Assembly: GCF_001456935.1 (NCBI RefSeq)
Contig: NZ_KQ758482.1
Coordinates: forward strand, 1,468,249 to 1,532,248
Direction of reading: 5' to 3'
Length of the DNA: 64,000 nt
From: [Bacillus] enclensis
GTDB lineage: Bacteria; Bacillota; Bacilli; Bacillales; Bacillaceae_B
Below, one piece after another: positions 9,258 through 18,489 of this stretch. Positions within the stretch are counted from its first letter, which is position 1, and every line of letters starts with the position of its first letter. The notes beneath the pieces were generated by a model, which saw only the letters and a list, made by a program, of their open reading frames with translations, was not told the origin of the DNA and searched no databases. Made by a program: the position numbers and the translations under genes.

Positions 9258-9509
9258 CCAGCAGTTGATTGAAGTGCAAGACCAAGACTCCTGCGGGAGA
9301 AGTGTCTAATAAGAAAGCGGAAGGGCTTCGAAGAGAGGTGGGTGGCATATGACGAATCAGCCACGAAGGCGTTCTTTGCCTTCTTTGCCTTCTTGGCCGG
9401 TTTGGTTATGACATGCGCCTCTAAGCCCTGCAGCTAGACATGTGAGACCTCTGAGGCTCACGGTTCATCCGAGGAAAGCGAAGTCTTGCACTGGAAATCA
9501 ACTACGGTG
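9258..9509 (+). repeat. Intergenic repeat element, copy R3 (long form)
   Basis: It opens CCAGCAGTTGATTGAAGTG and closes GTCTTGCACTGGAAATCA. The inner module (about 9313-9440) is in the same orientation as the outer part. One short unit is duplicated (TTTGCCTTC occurs twice, 9376-9393), a local slippage. The flanks (9106-9257 and 9510-9678) hold only AT-rich sequence and presumably the promoters of the divergent genes. Confidence 0.85.
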
Positions 9510-9678
9510 TTTATAAGAACAAACTTTGACTTATTTATCTCTATTTTAGCAAATTGTGCTAAGAGAAAGAATCTCCTAAGGGAAATGCAATGAAAATGAA
9601 ATACAAAGCCTATATAGTTGATAAGATTTATATGAATGAGTACCATATAAGTAGAGAATGCAGGAAAGGAAGTTGACC

Positions 9679-10608
9679 ATGAAAGTAGTACAGAATATTG
9701 CTGAATTAATCGGGGATACCCCCCTTGTTAAGTTAAATCGCCTGAATCCTTCTGATGGTGCGGATGTGTACGTTAAACTTGAATTCTATAATCCGAGCAA
9801 AAGCGTAAAAGACCGGGCTGCCTTCCAGATGATTGTCGAAGCTGAAAAAGAAGGCCTGCTGAAGGAAGGTTCGACGATCATCGAGCCGACGAGCGGAAAT
9901 ACCGGGATCGGCCTTGCTATGAATGCAGCGGCAAGAGGCTACCGTTCCATCCTGGTCATGCCTGACACGATGACACAGGAGCGGATCAACCTGTTGAAAG
10001 CATACGGAGCGGAAGTCGTATTGACTCCAGGGGATGAGAAGATGCCTGGTGCAATCGAAAAGGCAAAAGAACTGACAAAAGAAATCCCGAACAGCTTCAT
10101 GCCGATGCAGTTTGAAAATGACGCCAATCCGAATGCCCACCGTAAAACGACGGCACTCGAAATCATTGAAGCGATGGAACAGATCGGCAAGCCGCTGTCT
10201 GCTTTTGTCGCGACAGCTGGGACAGGAGGAACCATTACTGGTACTGGCGAGGTACTGAAGGAACAGTATCCGGATATCCAGGTACATGTCGTAGAGCCTG
10301 CAGGTTCACCAGTCCTTTCAGGCGGTAAACCAGGCAAACACAAGCTTGTAGGTACGAGCCCCGGCTTTGTCCCTGATACACTGAATACAGAGGTATATGA
10401 TAAAATTCATAAAATCGAAGACGAACAGGCATACGATATAGCGAGAAGGATGGCAAGGGAAGAAGGCATTCTTGTAGGACCGTCTTCAGGTGCTGCCTGC
10501 TACGCTGCAATCGAGGTTGCCAAAACATTATCGCCTGACGATGTGGTCATCTGCATCGCATGTGACACAGGAGAAAGATACCTTTCAAGCGACCTGTTCC
10601 GATTCTAA
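9679..10608 (+). CDS. ytkP: Cysteine synthase (O-acetylserine thiol-lyase family)
   Basis: A 309-residue PLP enzyme of the beta-replacement family. The PLP lysine is in NPSKSVKDRAA (Lys44), the substrate loop TSGNTGIGLA is near 71, and the phosphate loop GTGGTITGTG near 178. It would make cysteine from O-acetylserine and sulfide. It corresponds to B. subtilis YtkP, a paralogue of CysK, so the physiological substrate may differ. The start at 9679 follows AAAGGAAG at 9666-9673; the ATG at 9658 has no site. No leader element such as a T-box or S-box is visible upstream. Confidence 0.88.
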   Translation: MKVVQNIAELIGDTPLVKLNRLNPSDGADVYVKLEFYNPSKSVKDRAAFQMIVEAEKEGLLKEGSTIIEPTSGNTGIGLAMNAAARGYRSILVMPDTMTQERINLLKAYGAEVVLTPGDEKMPGAIEKAKELTKEIPNSFMPMQFENDANPNAHRKTTALEIIEAMEQIGKPLSAFVATAGTGGTITGTGEVLKEQYPDIQVHVVEPAGSPVLSGGKPGKHKLVGTSPGFVPDTLNTEVYDKIHKIEDEQAYDIARRMAREEGILVGPSSGAACYAAIEVAKTLSPDDVVICIACDTGERYLSSDLFRF

Positions 10609-10621
10609 ATTCAAAAAAATT

Positions 10622-10665
10622 CCAAAGGCCCGTCCCGTACTGCTTTAAAGCAGTGCGGGACGGGC
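10622..10665. terminator. Bidirectional GC-rich terminator
   Basis: The arms GGCCCGTCCCG and CGGGACGGGCC enclose the smaller palindrome CTGCTTTAAAGCAG; A and T runs lie on both flanks. The stop codon of the next minus-strand gene begins a few bases beyond. Its left part is nearly repeated at 31065-31099. Confidence 0.9.
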
Positions 10666-10670
10666 CTTCG

Positions 10671-10958
10671 TTATAGGTCTTCTTTTATTTTACGGTAATG
10701 CGAGATGAACGGGTCGGGTGAAGACTTTACCACGAACGTAAGGACACCTTCAATGGTATGGAGATAAAGGAAAATATATCGGGCCGAGAGATGCTTCTTC
10801 GTCACGTCCAGTACTTGATGCAGCCCGAAGCTCCTTTTAGGCGTCACGATCTTATCACTGTACAGATACAGATATTCCTCCGACTCCACCGTAAACTGCT
10901 GATTGTCTTCAATCCTGCGCTCTTTTTTCATGAAAGCTTGTGAACATATCAATTCCAT
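10671..10958 (-). CDS. Small hypothetical protein downstream of dat
   Basis: A 95-residue protein I do not recognise. It is soluble and mixed alpha/beta, with charged segments (MKKERRIEDNQQF) and a hydrophobic strand (ARYIFLYLHTIEGVLTFVV); no motif or signal peptide is evident. The start at 10958 has GGAGGA seven bases upstream and lies 13 bases after dat, so it is probably the last gene of a pepV-dat transcript. Codon use resembles its neighbours, and the frame runs cleanly to the terminator, which supports a real gene. Confidence 0.7.
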   Translation of the reverse strand: MELICSQAFMKKERRIEDNQQFTVESEEYLYLYSDKIVTPKRSFGLHQVLDVTKKHLSARYIFLYLHTIEGVLTFVVKSSPDPFISHYRKIKEDL

Positions 10959-10971
10959 CCCGCATCCTCCG

Positions 10972-11838
10972 TCAAACTTGAAGTTTATTACATTCTTTCT
11001 CGATTCTCTCTGTGAACCATTCCTGGAGTTTCCTTGTCACAGGTCCTGGTGCCCCCTGTCCTATGACCGTTTCATCCACCTTAATGACGGGCATCACTTC
11101 TGAAGTGGTGCTGGCGATGAACAATTCATCAGCAGAAAGCAGTTCATCCACCGTGAATGTCTTCTCGACGAACTTCACACCGTGTGCATCGGCCAATTCT
11201 TTAATGACTCTCCTTGTGATACCGTTTAGGATCAGATTCGTAGCCGGATGCGTATAAACCGCCCCGTCCTTGACCATGAAAGCATTTGACGAGGATCCTT
11301 CCGTCACTGTCTCGCCGCGATGCTGGATCGCTTCAAAATGGCCCCCTGAAGCAGCCTCCTCTTTGGCAAGGATATTCCCTAACAGATTGAGGCTCTTGAT
11401 ATCACATCGGAGCCACCTGATATCCTCTACAAGCGTCGTAGTAACACCTTCGTTCATTGATTTTACAGGCCTTTTAAACTCTTTCGTATAAGCCACCACA
11501 CTACCGGGAACATCCCCCGCAGGGAAGTGATGCTGCCTCGTCGATATCCCCCTTGAAACCTGGATATAAACGATGCCCTCTTGGACATTATTCATTTCGA
11601 TCAATTTGAACACAATGGAAGTGAATTCCTTAAGTTCAAATGGAATCTTGAGCTTCATTTTATCTGCACTTTGATACAGGCGCTCCATATGTTCATCCAT
11701 CGTGAAGACATTTCCGTTGTAGACGCGGACAACCTCATAGATCCCATCACCGAATTGATAGCCGCGGTCCTCTATATCCACTTTCGCACCGGATCTTTTC
11801 ACATAATCCCCATTAAGAAATACCGTTCCTTCAGTCAT
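10972..11838 (-). CDS. dat: D-amino-acid transaminase
   Basis: A 288-residue fold-type IV PLP aminotransferase. The opening MTEGTVFLNGDYV and DRGYQFGDGIYEVVR are typical of Bacillus D-alanine transaminases, and the PLP lysine is in CDIKSLNLLGN (Lys148). It interconverts D-alanine and 2-oxoglutarate with pyruvate and D-glutamate, so it can feed peptidoglycan with D-glutamate. The start at 11838 has AAAGGAGAG upstream. It follows pepV by 21 bases; the pairing of a dipeptidase that releases D-Ala-containing dipeptides with this enzyme suggests recycling, which is inference. Confidence 0.95.
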   Translation of the reverse strand: MTEGTVFLNGDYVKRSGAKVDIEDRGYQFGDGIYEVVRVYNGNVFTMDEHMERLYQSADKMKLKIPFELKEFTSIVFKLIEMNNVQEGIVYIQVSRGISTRQHHFPAGDVPGSVVAYTKEFKRPVKSMNEGVTTTLVEDIRWLRCDIKSLNLLGNILAKEEAASGGHFEAIQHRGETVTEGSSSNAFMVKDGAVYTHPATNLILNGITRRVIKELADAHGVKFVEKTFTVDELLSADELFIASTTSEVMPVIKVDETVIGQGAPGPVTRKLQEWFTERIEKECNKLQV

Positions 11839-11859
11839 TTCACTCTCTCCTTTAGATCC

Positions 11860-13260
11860 TTAGGATTTGCAGGCCAATTCATAGATTGCCTGAGCATAGA
11901 TCGCCGTCGCTTTTAAGAGATCCTCAATGTACATGTATTCATCTTTTTGATGAGCAATATCTTCCCTTCCCGGGAATAACGGTCCGAATGCCACGCCTGC
12001 TTCAAGGCTCCTTGCATAAGTCCCGCCGCCGATGGTGATGAGTTCCCCTCTTTCACCCGTCTGCTCTTCGTATACTTTTTGCAATGTCTGTACAAGCTCG
12101 TCATCCGATGACACATGATGAGGCTTGCTGTCCGTGAAATTTTCAACAGTGAAGCTTTCAATGGACTGAAGGGTTTCTTTCGCCTTCTCCATTTCGTAAT
12201 CGACACCGTAGCGCATATTAAGGCCTAGGCGACCGCCTTCTTCATGGAAATAGCGCAGCTTTCCGACGTTGATTGTCAGGTCTCCTGTGATTTCATCACG
12301 ATGGCTGACGCCAAGCTTCACGCCCCGGGATTCCTTGAAAAAAGTTTCTTTTGTAAAAGCAAAGAAGTTTTCTGCCTGCGCGTCCAATGGAAGCTCGGTA
12401 AGGAAAGCAGCGAGGTACAGTCCGGCATTTTTGCCGTTATCTGGCTCCATCCCGTGTGCGGACACACCTTCCACCTCAAAGATCACTTCTCCGTTTTCAA
12501 TATAATATCTTCCCTTAACTCCTTCATTCTTTGTGAAGATTTCAAACTGCTGCACCCATTTTGTATGGTCTTCCTCAAGATGGACGACCGCTTTTGCAAA
12601 ATCAGGTACCATATTATAACGGCGGCCGGATTCAAACGAGATAACTTGATTCCGAGATCCATTTCCTTCTCTGCCCGTTCGTTGGACAAGATCATAGTCC
12701 GCAATCCCTTTCTCCGCATAAATGATCGGGAAGTCAGCATCAGGAGCAAATCCCATCGATGGCATTTCTTCATTCTTGAAATAGTGATCCACACATCTCC
12801 AATCACTCTCTTCATCCGTTCCGATGATCATCCGGATCCGCTTGTTGAAATCCGGCTTCAGTTCTTTTACGATTTTCATTGCATAATAGGCGGCCATGGT
12901 AGGACCCTTATCATCGATCGCACCTCGGGCATAAATCTTCCCATCCTTGATTTCTCCGCCAAAAGGATCGACACTCCAGCCGTCTCCTTCAGGCACGACA
13001 TCCACGTGGCAGAGGATCCCAAGAAGTTCATCCCCTCCCCCGAACTCAAGATGACCGGCAAGATTCCCGACATTCTTTGGGGTGAATCCATCTTTTTCGC
13101 CTAGCATCAATAAATAATCCAGCGCTTCCTTCACCCCTTTGCCAAGCGGGGCATCATCAGTGGCATTCTCTTCATCCAGCACACTTTTGATTTGTAAAAA
13201 ATTCTGCAAGTCTTTCAATAAATCATCTTTGCGTTTCTCGACTTCCTGTGTCCAGTTCAT
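11860..13260 (-). CDS. pepV: Dipeptidase PepV (M20 family)
   Basis: A 466-residue zinc dipeptidase, called YtjP in B. subtilis. Metal ligands are visible in LCHVDVVPEGDGW (near 85), the bridging aspartate in GAIDDKGPT (near 118), and DEESDW (near 150). A lid domain occupies the centre, with HGMEPDNG a key loop. It cleaves short peptides, including beta-Ala and D-amino-acid dipeptides in the family. The start is ambiguous between ATG codons at 13263 and 13260; the AGGTG site favours the second. It is probably the first gene of pepV-dat. Confidence 0.93.
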   Translation of the reverse strand: MNWTQEVEKRKDDLLKDLQNFLQIKSVLDEENATDDAPLGKGVKEALDYLLMLGEKDGFTPKNVGNLAGHLEFGGGDELLGILCHVDVVPEGDGWSVDPFGGEIKDGKIYARGAIDDKGPTMAAYYAMKIVKELKPDFNKRIRMIIGTDEESDWRCVDHYFKNEEMPSMGFAPDADFPIIYAEKGIADYDLVQRTGREGNGSRNQVISFESGRRYNMVPDFAKAVVHLEEDHTKWVQQFEIFTKNEGVKGRYYIENGEVIFEVEGVSAHGMEPDNGKNAGLYLAAFLTELPLDAQAENFFAFTKETFFKESRGVKLGVSHRDEITGDLTINVGKLRYFHEEGGRLGLNMRYGVDYEMEKAKETLQSIESFTVENFTDSKPHHVSSDDELVQTLQKVYEEQTGERGELITIGGGTYARSLEAGVAFGPLFPGREDIAHQKDEYMYIEDLLKATAIYAQAIYELACKS

Positions 13261-13263
13261 CAT

Positions 13264-13632
13264 TCAACACCTGCTCATTATGTATTTAATCTCATTCCCC
13301 TCCATTTTATACTGTTTAGACAGGAAATCCAAACAAGGAGAAAGACCTATGTTAAAAAGTTTAACCTTCTAATTTTCAGAATTATACATCTTTTTACCAG
13401 ATCCCTCATACAATGGGGGTAACAAAGGGAGACCCCGTTAATTGTTTGTAAATTTAGACAATATTATAGAATTTTTTCAGGAATAGGGGTACAATATAAT
13501 TGTCAGACATCTTATGAGTAAACGATAAAAGGAAAAGGGGTTGTCTAAAGCGCATAGTACATAGGTAGCACGTGAGGTGCACACATGGCGATGTAGTCTT
13601 TGACTTTGGAAAAATGATGAGGGAGTGGTTCT
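13264..13632. other. Intergenic region upstream of ytzE
   Basis: This 369-base gap holds a short hairpin (AATGGGG with CCCCGTT, 13414-13439) and an AT-rich stretch with a possible promoter, TTGTTT at 13442-13447 and TATAGA at 13465-13470, 17 bases apart. If used, ytzE would have a leader of about 155 bases with no recognisable riboswitch. Confidence 0.35.
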
Positions 13633-13854
13633 TTGAAACCTTCAACCAATCGTATGCTAACAAGAATAAAAGCTGTATACATGTACATCAACAAGAAAGG
13701 TACTGTAACAACTCAAGATCTCGTTGACGAATTTGGCATTACTCCTCGCACCATTCAAAGGGATCTCAACGTGTTAGCTTACAACGACTTGGTGCAAAGC
13801 CCAAGCCGCGGCCAATGGACAACAACCGAGAAGAAAGTAAAGATGTCTTCATAG
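13633..13854 (+). CDS. ytzE: DeoR-type HTH protein YtzE
   Basis: A 73-residue protein that is essentially a DeoR-family winged helix-turn-helix (residues about 8-65: TTQDLVDEFGITPRTIQRDLNVL) without the sugar-phosphate effector domain of full-length members. It probably binds DNA; its targets are unknown. The start is a TTG at 13633, preceded by GAGGGAG; the length equals that of the B. subtilis protein. Confidence 0.88.
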   Translation: MKPSTNRMLTRIKAVYMYINKKGTVTTQDLVDEFGITPRTIQRDLNVLAYNDLVQSPSRGQWTTTEKKVKMSS

Positions 13855-13880
13855 AGAGAAAGAAAAAGAGTAATAATATG

Positions 13881-13927
13881 AAAATTCCAGCCCCTGAAGT
13901 ATGCCACTTGAGGGGCTGGAATTTTTT
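13881..13927. terminator. Bidirectional terminator after ytzE
   Basis: AAAATTCCAGCCCCT pairs with AGGGGCTGGAATTTTTT. It serves ytzE on the plus strand and the pseudouridine synthase gene on the minus strand. Confidence 0.9.
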
Positions 13928-13943
13928 CATTTTCAGGATAAAA

Positions 13944-14660
13944 TCAAGGACGGTACTCCTTCAGCATCTCCACTTCTTCATCCGTCAACTCACGATATTC
14001 CCCAAGCTCAAGATCCTCATCCAGTTTCAGTGGCCCCATCGTTAGACGCTTCAGATACACAACACGCTTCCCGACGCTTTCAAACATCCTCTTCACCTGA
14101 TGAAACTTTCCTTCCGTGATCGTCAACTCGATATCGGAAGTGAGCCCGGATTTTAAGATCACGAGGTCACCTGGCTTGGTGTGGTACCCGTCCTCAAGTG
14201 TCACACCTGCTTTAAAGGCCTCAATATCACGCTCGGTCACTTCGCCTTCGATCACGGCAAAATACGTTTTCGGCACATGCCGTTTCGGGGAAAGAAGCTG
14301 ATGGGACAATTGTCCGTCATTGGTGATCAGAAGCAATCCTTCCGTATCTTTATCGAGCCTTCCGACAGGGAATGGATTGAAGATCTGGTCATCCATCTGC
14401 AGAATATCGATGACCGTCTCCTCATTGGCATCCTCGGTCGCTGAAATCAGTCCCGGCGGCTTGTTCATCAACAGATAGATGAACTCACGATATTCCACTT
14501 TATCTCCGTACAGCATGACGGTATCTTTTTCAGTGTCAACATGGACTTTCCCGTCCTTGATGACCTCCCCATTTACCTGGAGACCGCCATCCTTCAGCAG
14601 TTTCTTCACTTCTTTACGGCTTCCATAGCCCATATTCGCAAGCAATTTATCTATTCGCAT
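13944..14660 (-). CDS. 16S rRNA pseudouridine synthase (RsuA family)
   Basis: A 238-residue protein with an N-terminal S4 RNA-binding domain (MRIDKLLANMGYGSRKEVKKLL, residues 1-48) and a pseudouridine synthase domain with the catalytic aspartate in VGRLDKDTEGLL (Asp103) and the LMNKPPG loop near 64. It most resembles RsuA, which modifies U516 of 16S rRNA; it corresponds to YtzG of Bacillus by position and length. The exact target uridine is inferred from the family. Confidence 0.88.
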   Translation of the reverse strand: MRIDKLLANMGYGSRKEVKKLLKDGGLQVNGEVIKDGKVHVDTEKDTVMLYGDKVEYREFIYLLMNKPPGLISATEDANEETVIDILQMDDQIFNPFPVGRLDKDTEGLLLITNDGQLSHQLLSPKRHVPKTYFAVIEGEVTERDIEAFKAGVTLEDGYHTKPGDLVILKSGLTSDIELTITEGKFHQVKRMFESVGKRVVYLKRLTMGPLKLDEDLELGEYRELTDEEVEMLKEYRP

Positions 14661-14796
14661 ACTGACAACTCCTAATTCATTTAATTCTTCATTGTTTCAT
14701 TCGGTTCCTTCTTGGGTTATAAGCCCATTCATTCTCCTATTTTACACATAGGCTGGTAATGATAAGCAAGAAAATATCCTTCATGAGGTGAAAATG

Positions 14797-15021
14797 ATGT
14801 ATCCATATCGACAGCAAGGAACAGGCGGCATTTTGATCCCGATCCCCCTTCCCGGCGGGGGACAGCAATACCCGGGTTATCCCGGCGGCGGGGGAGGCGG
14901 CGGTTTCAATGATCGCCTGGACCGGTTGGAAAGGCAATATCAGCGGCTCGACCGCAGGGTTGACCGCCTTGAAAGACAAGTAGAAAGACTTGAAAGGCAG
15001 CTTGGCTACTATAATCAGTAA
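14797..15021 (+). CDS. Small Pro/Gly-rich coiled-coil protein
   Basis: A 74-residue protein of unusual composition. Residues 1-35 are rich in Tyr, Pro and Gly (LPGGGQQYPGYPGGG and a run of seven glycines). Residues 37-70 are a textbook coiled coil with the heptad LERQxxRLDRRVDRLERQVERLERQ, arginine and glutamate alternating around leucine. It resembles short coat- or matrix-type proteins of spore formers, but I know of no named homologue. The ATG at 14797 is six bases from AGGTG; the one at 14794 is too close. A strong terminator follows. Confidence 0.75.
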   Translation: MYPYRQQGTGGILIPIPLPGGGQQYPGYPGGGGGGGFNDRLDRLERQYQRLDRRVDRLERQVERLERQLGYYNQ

Positions 15022-15028
15022 ATGAAAA

Positions 15029-15059
15029 GAGGGGATGAGCACGTCATCCCCTTTTTTTT
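15029..15059. terminator. Bidirectional terminator
   Basis: AGAGGGGATGA and TCATCCCCTTTT flank the loop GCACG. It ends both the coiled-coil gene and, on the other strand, ytgP. Confidence 0.9.
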
Positions 15060-16680
15060 ATGAACCGATCCGAAGACGGCTTCTGATCTTGCTGATCCTG
15101 TCCCCGAATAGTTTATCTGCAAGCTTGCTTCTGAGGCTGAGATAAAAATAGACAAGCGCTCCTGCACCACCGCAGACCGCGACCAGGATGATAGATTGGA
15201 ATCCTGATGCAGGATTCAGGAACTGTTTCAAGATACCATACAGAATCAGGACGACAACGGCCATGACGACATTCATGATACCAATCGCCACAGTCCTCCT
15301 GAAAATAAGCTCGAATTTATAGCGTGCGTATTTTTTAATGATATACAGGTTGATGGCAATAGCAACAGCATAACCGATGGTTGTGGCCATGACAGCACCT
15401 TGTGTTTCGAACATCCGTATCAACGGGATGTTCAGGACAAGCTTCAAGAGCAGTCCTACGAGCAGACTGAAAATGGTGAACTTCTGTTCATCGATGCCCT
15501 GCAGGATGGCCGCAGTGACGGCAAAAAGAGCAAACAGGATCGCAACCGGCGCATATGTCCTGAGAATCGATGTACCCAGTTCATCACTATGATAAAACAG
15601 CGTGTACGTAGGCTCCGCCAACAGGGCAATCCCGATCGATGCAGGGACCGTCAGGAACAGCAATATTTGAAAAGATTGATCGATATTCCTCCGCATCGTC
15701 TTCCGGTCACCGCTCGTATACGAGCTTGTAATAAGCGGGATCAGCGTCATGGAAAAAGCAGTTGCCAATGACACAGGGATGATGACTAGCTTATGCGTAT
15801 AAAAGTTCAAGACCGCAAAAGCATGGTCGGAAACTTTTGCATTACCGATATCCGCCATCGCTGTATTGAACGTGATCTGATCCACAAGCTGAAACAGTGG
15901 ATTGGCCAGTCCAACGAAGATGAACGGGATAGAATAGGCAATGATTTCTTTATACATCTTCGGTAAAGAAACATCCGCTTCCCCCCGGTCTTCCTCCAGC
16001 AGCACATCCAAATGAGGCTTTCGCTTGAACCAATACCAGATCAAAACGGCAAGGCTTGCGAGACCTCCCACAAATGCAGCGAACGTCGCTACGCTGATGG
16101 CAGTGGTGACCGAACCGTCCATTACATCCAATACGACATAAATCCCGCCGAGTAAAAAGATGATGCGGACAATTTGTTCGATGACCTGAGATACGGCTGT
16201 GGGGCCCATCGACTGATGCCCCTGGAAGAAACCGCGTATCAGACTCATGAACGGAATGATGATGAGCGCAAAGCTGACCGCCCTGATCACCGTCGTTACC
16301 TGTGCGACGGAAATGACCTGTTCATCACTCTTGATGGTCATCTCTGCAAAGACGGGTGCAAAAATGTACATGACCAGGAATGAAAGGATCCCCGTCAGCG
16401 TCATAAGGAGCAATCCGGATTTAAAGAGCTTTCTCCCGACGGCGTATTCCCCAATCGCATTATATTTCGAGACGAATTTCGAAACAGCAAGCGGCACCCC
16501 CGCGGTCGCCACTGTCAAAAAGATCGTATAGGGCACATATCCATACTGATACAGCGATGCCCCCTCTTCATGACCCTTCAGCAGTTCATCGAACGGTATA
16601 ACATAAAAAAGACCCAAAAACTTTGAAATGAAGGTCCCAAGCGTTAAAATAAACGTTCCTTTTATTAATTTTGATGACAT
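15058..16680 (-). CDS. ytgP: MOP-family lipid flippase YtgP (MurJ-like)
   Basis: A 540-residue integral membrane protein with about 14 hydrophobic segments of the MOP/MVF superfamily. It starts MSSKLIKGTFILTLGTFISKFLG, typical of YtgP-type polysaccharide flippases. In B. subtilis YtgP is the MurJ protein, one of two lipid II flippases. Arginines and acidic residues inside membrane segments (FFQGHQSMG, KTMRRNIDQSFQI) fit transport of an anionic lipid. The start at 16680 follows GAGAGGGA; the frame from 16710 adds ten residues without a site. Confidence 0.88.
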   Translation of the reverse strand: MSSKLIKGTFILTLGTFISKFLGLFYVIPFDELLKGHEEGASLYQYGYVPYTIFLTVATAGVPLAVSKFVSKYNAIGEYAVGRKLFKSGLLLMTLTGILSFLVMYIFAPVFAEMTIKSDEQVISVAQVTTVIRAVSFALIIIPFMSLIRGFFQGHQSMGPTAVSQVIEQIVRIIFLLGGIYVVLDVMDGSVTTAISVATFAAFVGGLASLAVLIWYWFKRKPHLDVLLEEDRGEADVSLPKMYKEIIAYSIPFIFVGLANPLFQLVDQITFNTAMADIGNAKVSDHAFAVLNFYTHKLVIIPVSLATAFSMTLIPLITSSYTSGDRKTMRRNIDQSFQILLFLTVPASIGIALLAEPTYTLFYHSDELGTSILRTYAPVAILFALFAVTAAILQGIDEQKFTIFSLLVGLLLKLVLNIPLIRMFETQGAVMATTIGYAVAIAINLYIIKKYARYKFELIFRRTVAIGIMNVVMAVVVLILYGILKQFLNPASGFQSIILVAVCGGAGALVYFYLSLRSKLADKLFGDRISKIRSRLRIGS

Positions 16681-16884
16681 AATATCCCTCTCTGGAAAAG
16701 CATATTCCATTTAGGAACATGCGTTATTACTTCGAAAAATTTTCACACTATCATAGTTTACTACTGTCAGTATCGAATGACAATTTTTTTCGGACGGAGG
16801 CAGTTATGAAATGAAACTTTTTATAGGGGCTTGTTTTTGATAATATTAACTGTTGAGAAGTAAAACAATAAAGTTGGTGAAGAA

Positions 16885-18144
16885 ATGTCAGCATATGACG
16901 TAATCGTAATAGGAGGGGGACCGTCCGGGTTGATGGCAAGCATCGCTGCCGGTGAAAACGGATCAAAGGTCCTTCTTGTAGATAAAGGAACGAAACTCGG
17001 CAGAAAGCTTGCAATTTCAGGCGGCGGACGCTGCAACGTGACTAACCGCCTGCCGATCGACGAGATCATCAAGCACATCCCGGGAAACGGGCGCTTTTTG
17101 TACAGCGCATTTTCGGAGTTTAATAATGAAGACATCATTTCATTTTTCGAGAAACTCGGCATTCATTTGAAAGAAGAAGACCACGGACGGATGTTCCCCG
17201 TCTCAAACCGGGCACTGGATGTCGTGGAGGCTCTTCTGAACAGGATGAAGGAACTGGGCGTAGAGACAAGGACGAACACTGCTGTTGAAGAAGTGATCTA
17301 CGAAGACGGGGAAACAAAAGGAATCCGCTTGATGGACGGAGAAGTGATCGATGCAAAAGCCGTGGTCATTGCCGTTGGCGGAAAGTCGGTCCCTCACACA
17401 GGCTCCACCGGTGACGGATATCCTTGGGCCAGAAAAGCCGGACACACCATCACGGATTTATTCCCGACCGAGGTGCCGCTCACATCGGAGGAACCATTCA
17501 TCAAACAAAAAGCCCTTCAGGGACTGTCCCTCAGGGATATTGAATTGAGCGTCCTGAATCCAAAGGGCAAAAAGCTCATCACCCATAAAATGGACATGAT
17601 TTTCACTCATCTGGGGATATCAGGGCCGGCAGTCCTGAGGTGCAGCCAATATGTTGTAAAAGCTATGAAAAAATGGAAACTGACCCATGTGACGATGGTC
17701 ATTGACTCAATGCCGGATACCAACGAAGAACAACTCTTCCAATCCCTCTATAAGCAGGTAAAAGAAGAAGGCAAAAAAGCGGCCAAGAATATCTTCAAAG
17801 GCCTGGTTCCCGAACGGTATTTGCTATTCCTGCTCGACAAGTCAGGAATGGATCCGGATGAAAAGGGAGATCATCTTTCATCAGAAAAAGTACGTCATTT
17901 TGTAAAGCTGTTAAAGCAATTCACATTCACTGTGAACGGAACCCTTTCAATCGATAAAGCCTTCGTGACGGGAGGCGGCGTGTCAGTTAAGGAAATCGAG
18001 CCGAAAACGATGGCATCAAAGAAAATGCACGGCCTCTTCTTCTGCGGGGAAGTACTCGATATCCACGGGTACACCGGGGGCTATAACATCACAAGCGCCC
18101 TTGTGACGGGACGTCTTGCCGGATATAACGCAGCAAGAGTATAA
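16885..18144 (+). CDS. ytfP: YtfP, FAD/NAD(P)-binding flavoprotein (HI0933 family)
   Basis: A 419-residue flavoprotein. The FAD-binding Rossmann motif [12 protein letters not shown] is at 6-17, the family block [16 protein letters not shown] near 40-55, and the C-terminal FAD motif [11 protein letters not shown] near 395. The family includes BaiN and YhiN; no reaction is firmly assigned for the Bacillus member. It is divergent from ytgP across about 200 bases and ends in its own terminator. The start at 16885 is preceded by a weak GTTGGTGAAG site. Confidence 0.9.
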   Translation: MSAYDVIVIGGGPSGLMASIAAGENGSKVLLVDKGTKLGRKLAISGGGRCNVTNRLPIDEIIKHIPGNGRFLYSAFSEFNNEDIISFFEKLGIHLKEEDHGRMFPVSNRALDVVEALLNRMKELGVETRTNTAVEEVIYEDGETKGIRLMDGEVIDAKAVVIAVGGKSVPHTGSTGDGYPWARKAGHTITDLFPTEVPLTSEEPFIKQKALQGLSLRDIELSVLNPKGKKLITHKMDMIFTHLGISGPAVLRCSQYVVKAMKKWKLTHVTMVIDSMPDTNEEQLFQSLYKQVKEEGKKAAKNIFKGLVPERYLLFLLDKSGMDPDEKGDHLSSEKVRHFVKLLKQFTFTVNGTLSIDKAFVTGGGVSVKEIEPKTMASKKMHGLFFCGEVLDIHGYTGGYNITSALVTGRLAGYNAARV

Positions 18145-18150
18145 AAGAGA

Positions 18151-18189
18151 AAGGTTGATCGTCTTAATAATAGACGGATCAACCTTTTT
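18151..18189. terminator. Bidirectional terminator between ytfP and cse60
   Basis: AAAGGTTGATC(C/G)GTCT and AGACGGATCAACCTTTTTT form a long stem closed by a short AT loop. Confidence 0.9.
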
Positions 18190-18371
18190 TATTTTCGATA
18201 AATGACCATGGCGGAGAAGCAGTATATCTGTTCTTCCTCTTCTTCCGTCAGCGCAGCAATATGATATTTGATATCGACGACTTTCTTCTCATCCACTTTA
18301 CTCAGGAATTGATTCATATCCTGCTCCAAATCCTTCTCATGTTCATAATCAAACACTTTGACCTGGATCAT
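18189..18371 (-). CDS. cse60: Cse60-like sporulation protein
   Basis: A 60-residue acidic protein ending IYCFSAMVIYRK, with a DLEQDMNQFLSK helix and an EEEEEQ run. Length, ends and position beside ytfP match Cse60 (YteV) of B. subtilis, a small protein made under sigma-E in the mother cell, function unknown. The start at 18371 follows AGGTGGGAGCGGG. I did not identify a sigma-E promoter with confidence. The opuD gene that lies between these two in B. subtilis is absent here. Confidence 0.8.
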   Translation of the reverse strand: MIQVKVFDYEHEKDLEQDMNQFLSKVDEKKVVDIKYHIAALTEEEEEQIYCFSAMVIYRK

Positions 18372-18441
18372 CCCGCTCCCACCTTCTTTTAGAAACTATC
18401 ACTAGTATTGTCGGATTTTTCAATTTTCAAACAAATCCACG

Positions 18442-18477
18442 TAAAAAAACACATTCCCTATTAAAGGAATGTGTTTC
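18442..18477 (-). terminator. Terminator of the rhodanese gene
   Basis: On the minus strand ACACATTCC and GGAATGTGT form the stem, followed by seven T residues. Confidence 0.85.
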
Positions 18478-18489
18478 AGTGATCACATA

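Noticed and set aside
9679-10608. Possible cystathionine beta-synthase rather than cysteine synthase
   Set aside because: Length and the absence of an mccAB-type neighbourhood favour the O-acetylserine thiol-lyase group, although the substrate remains untested.
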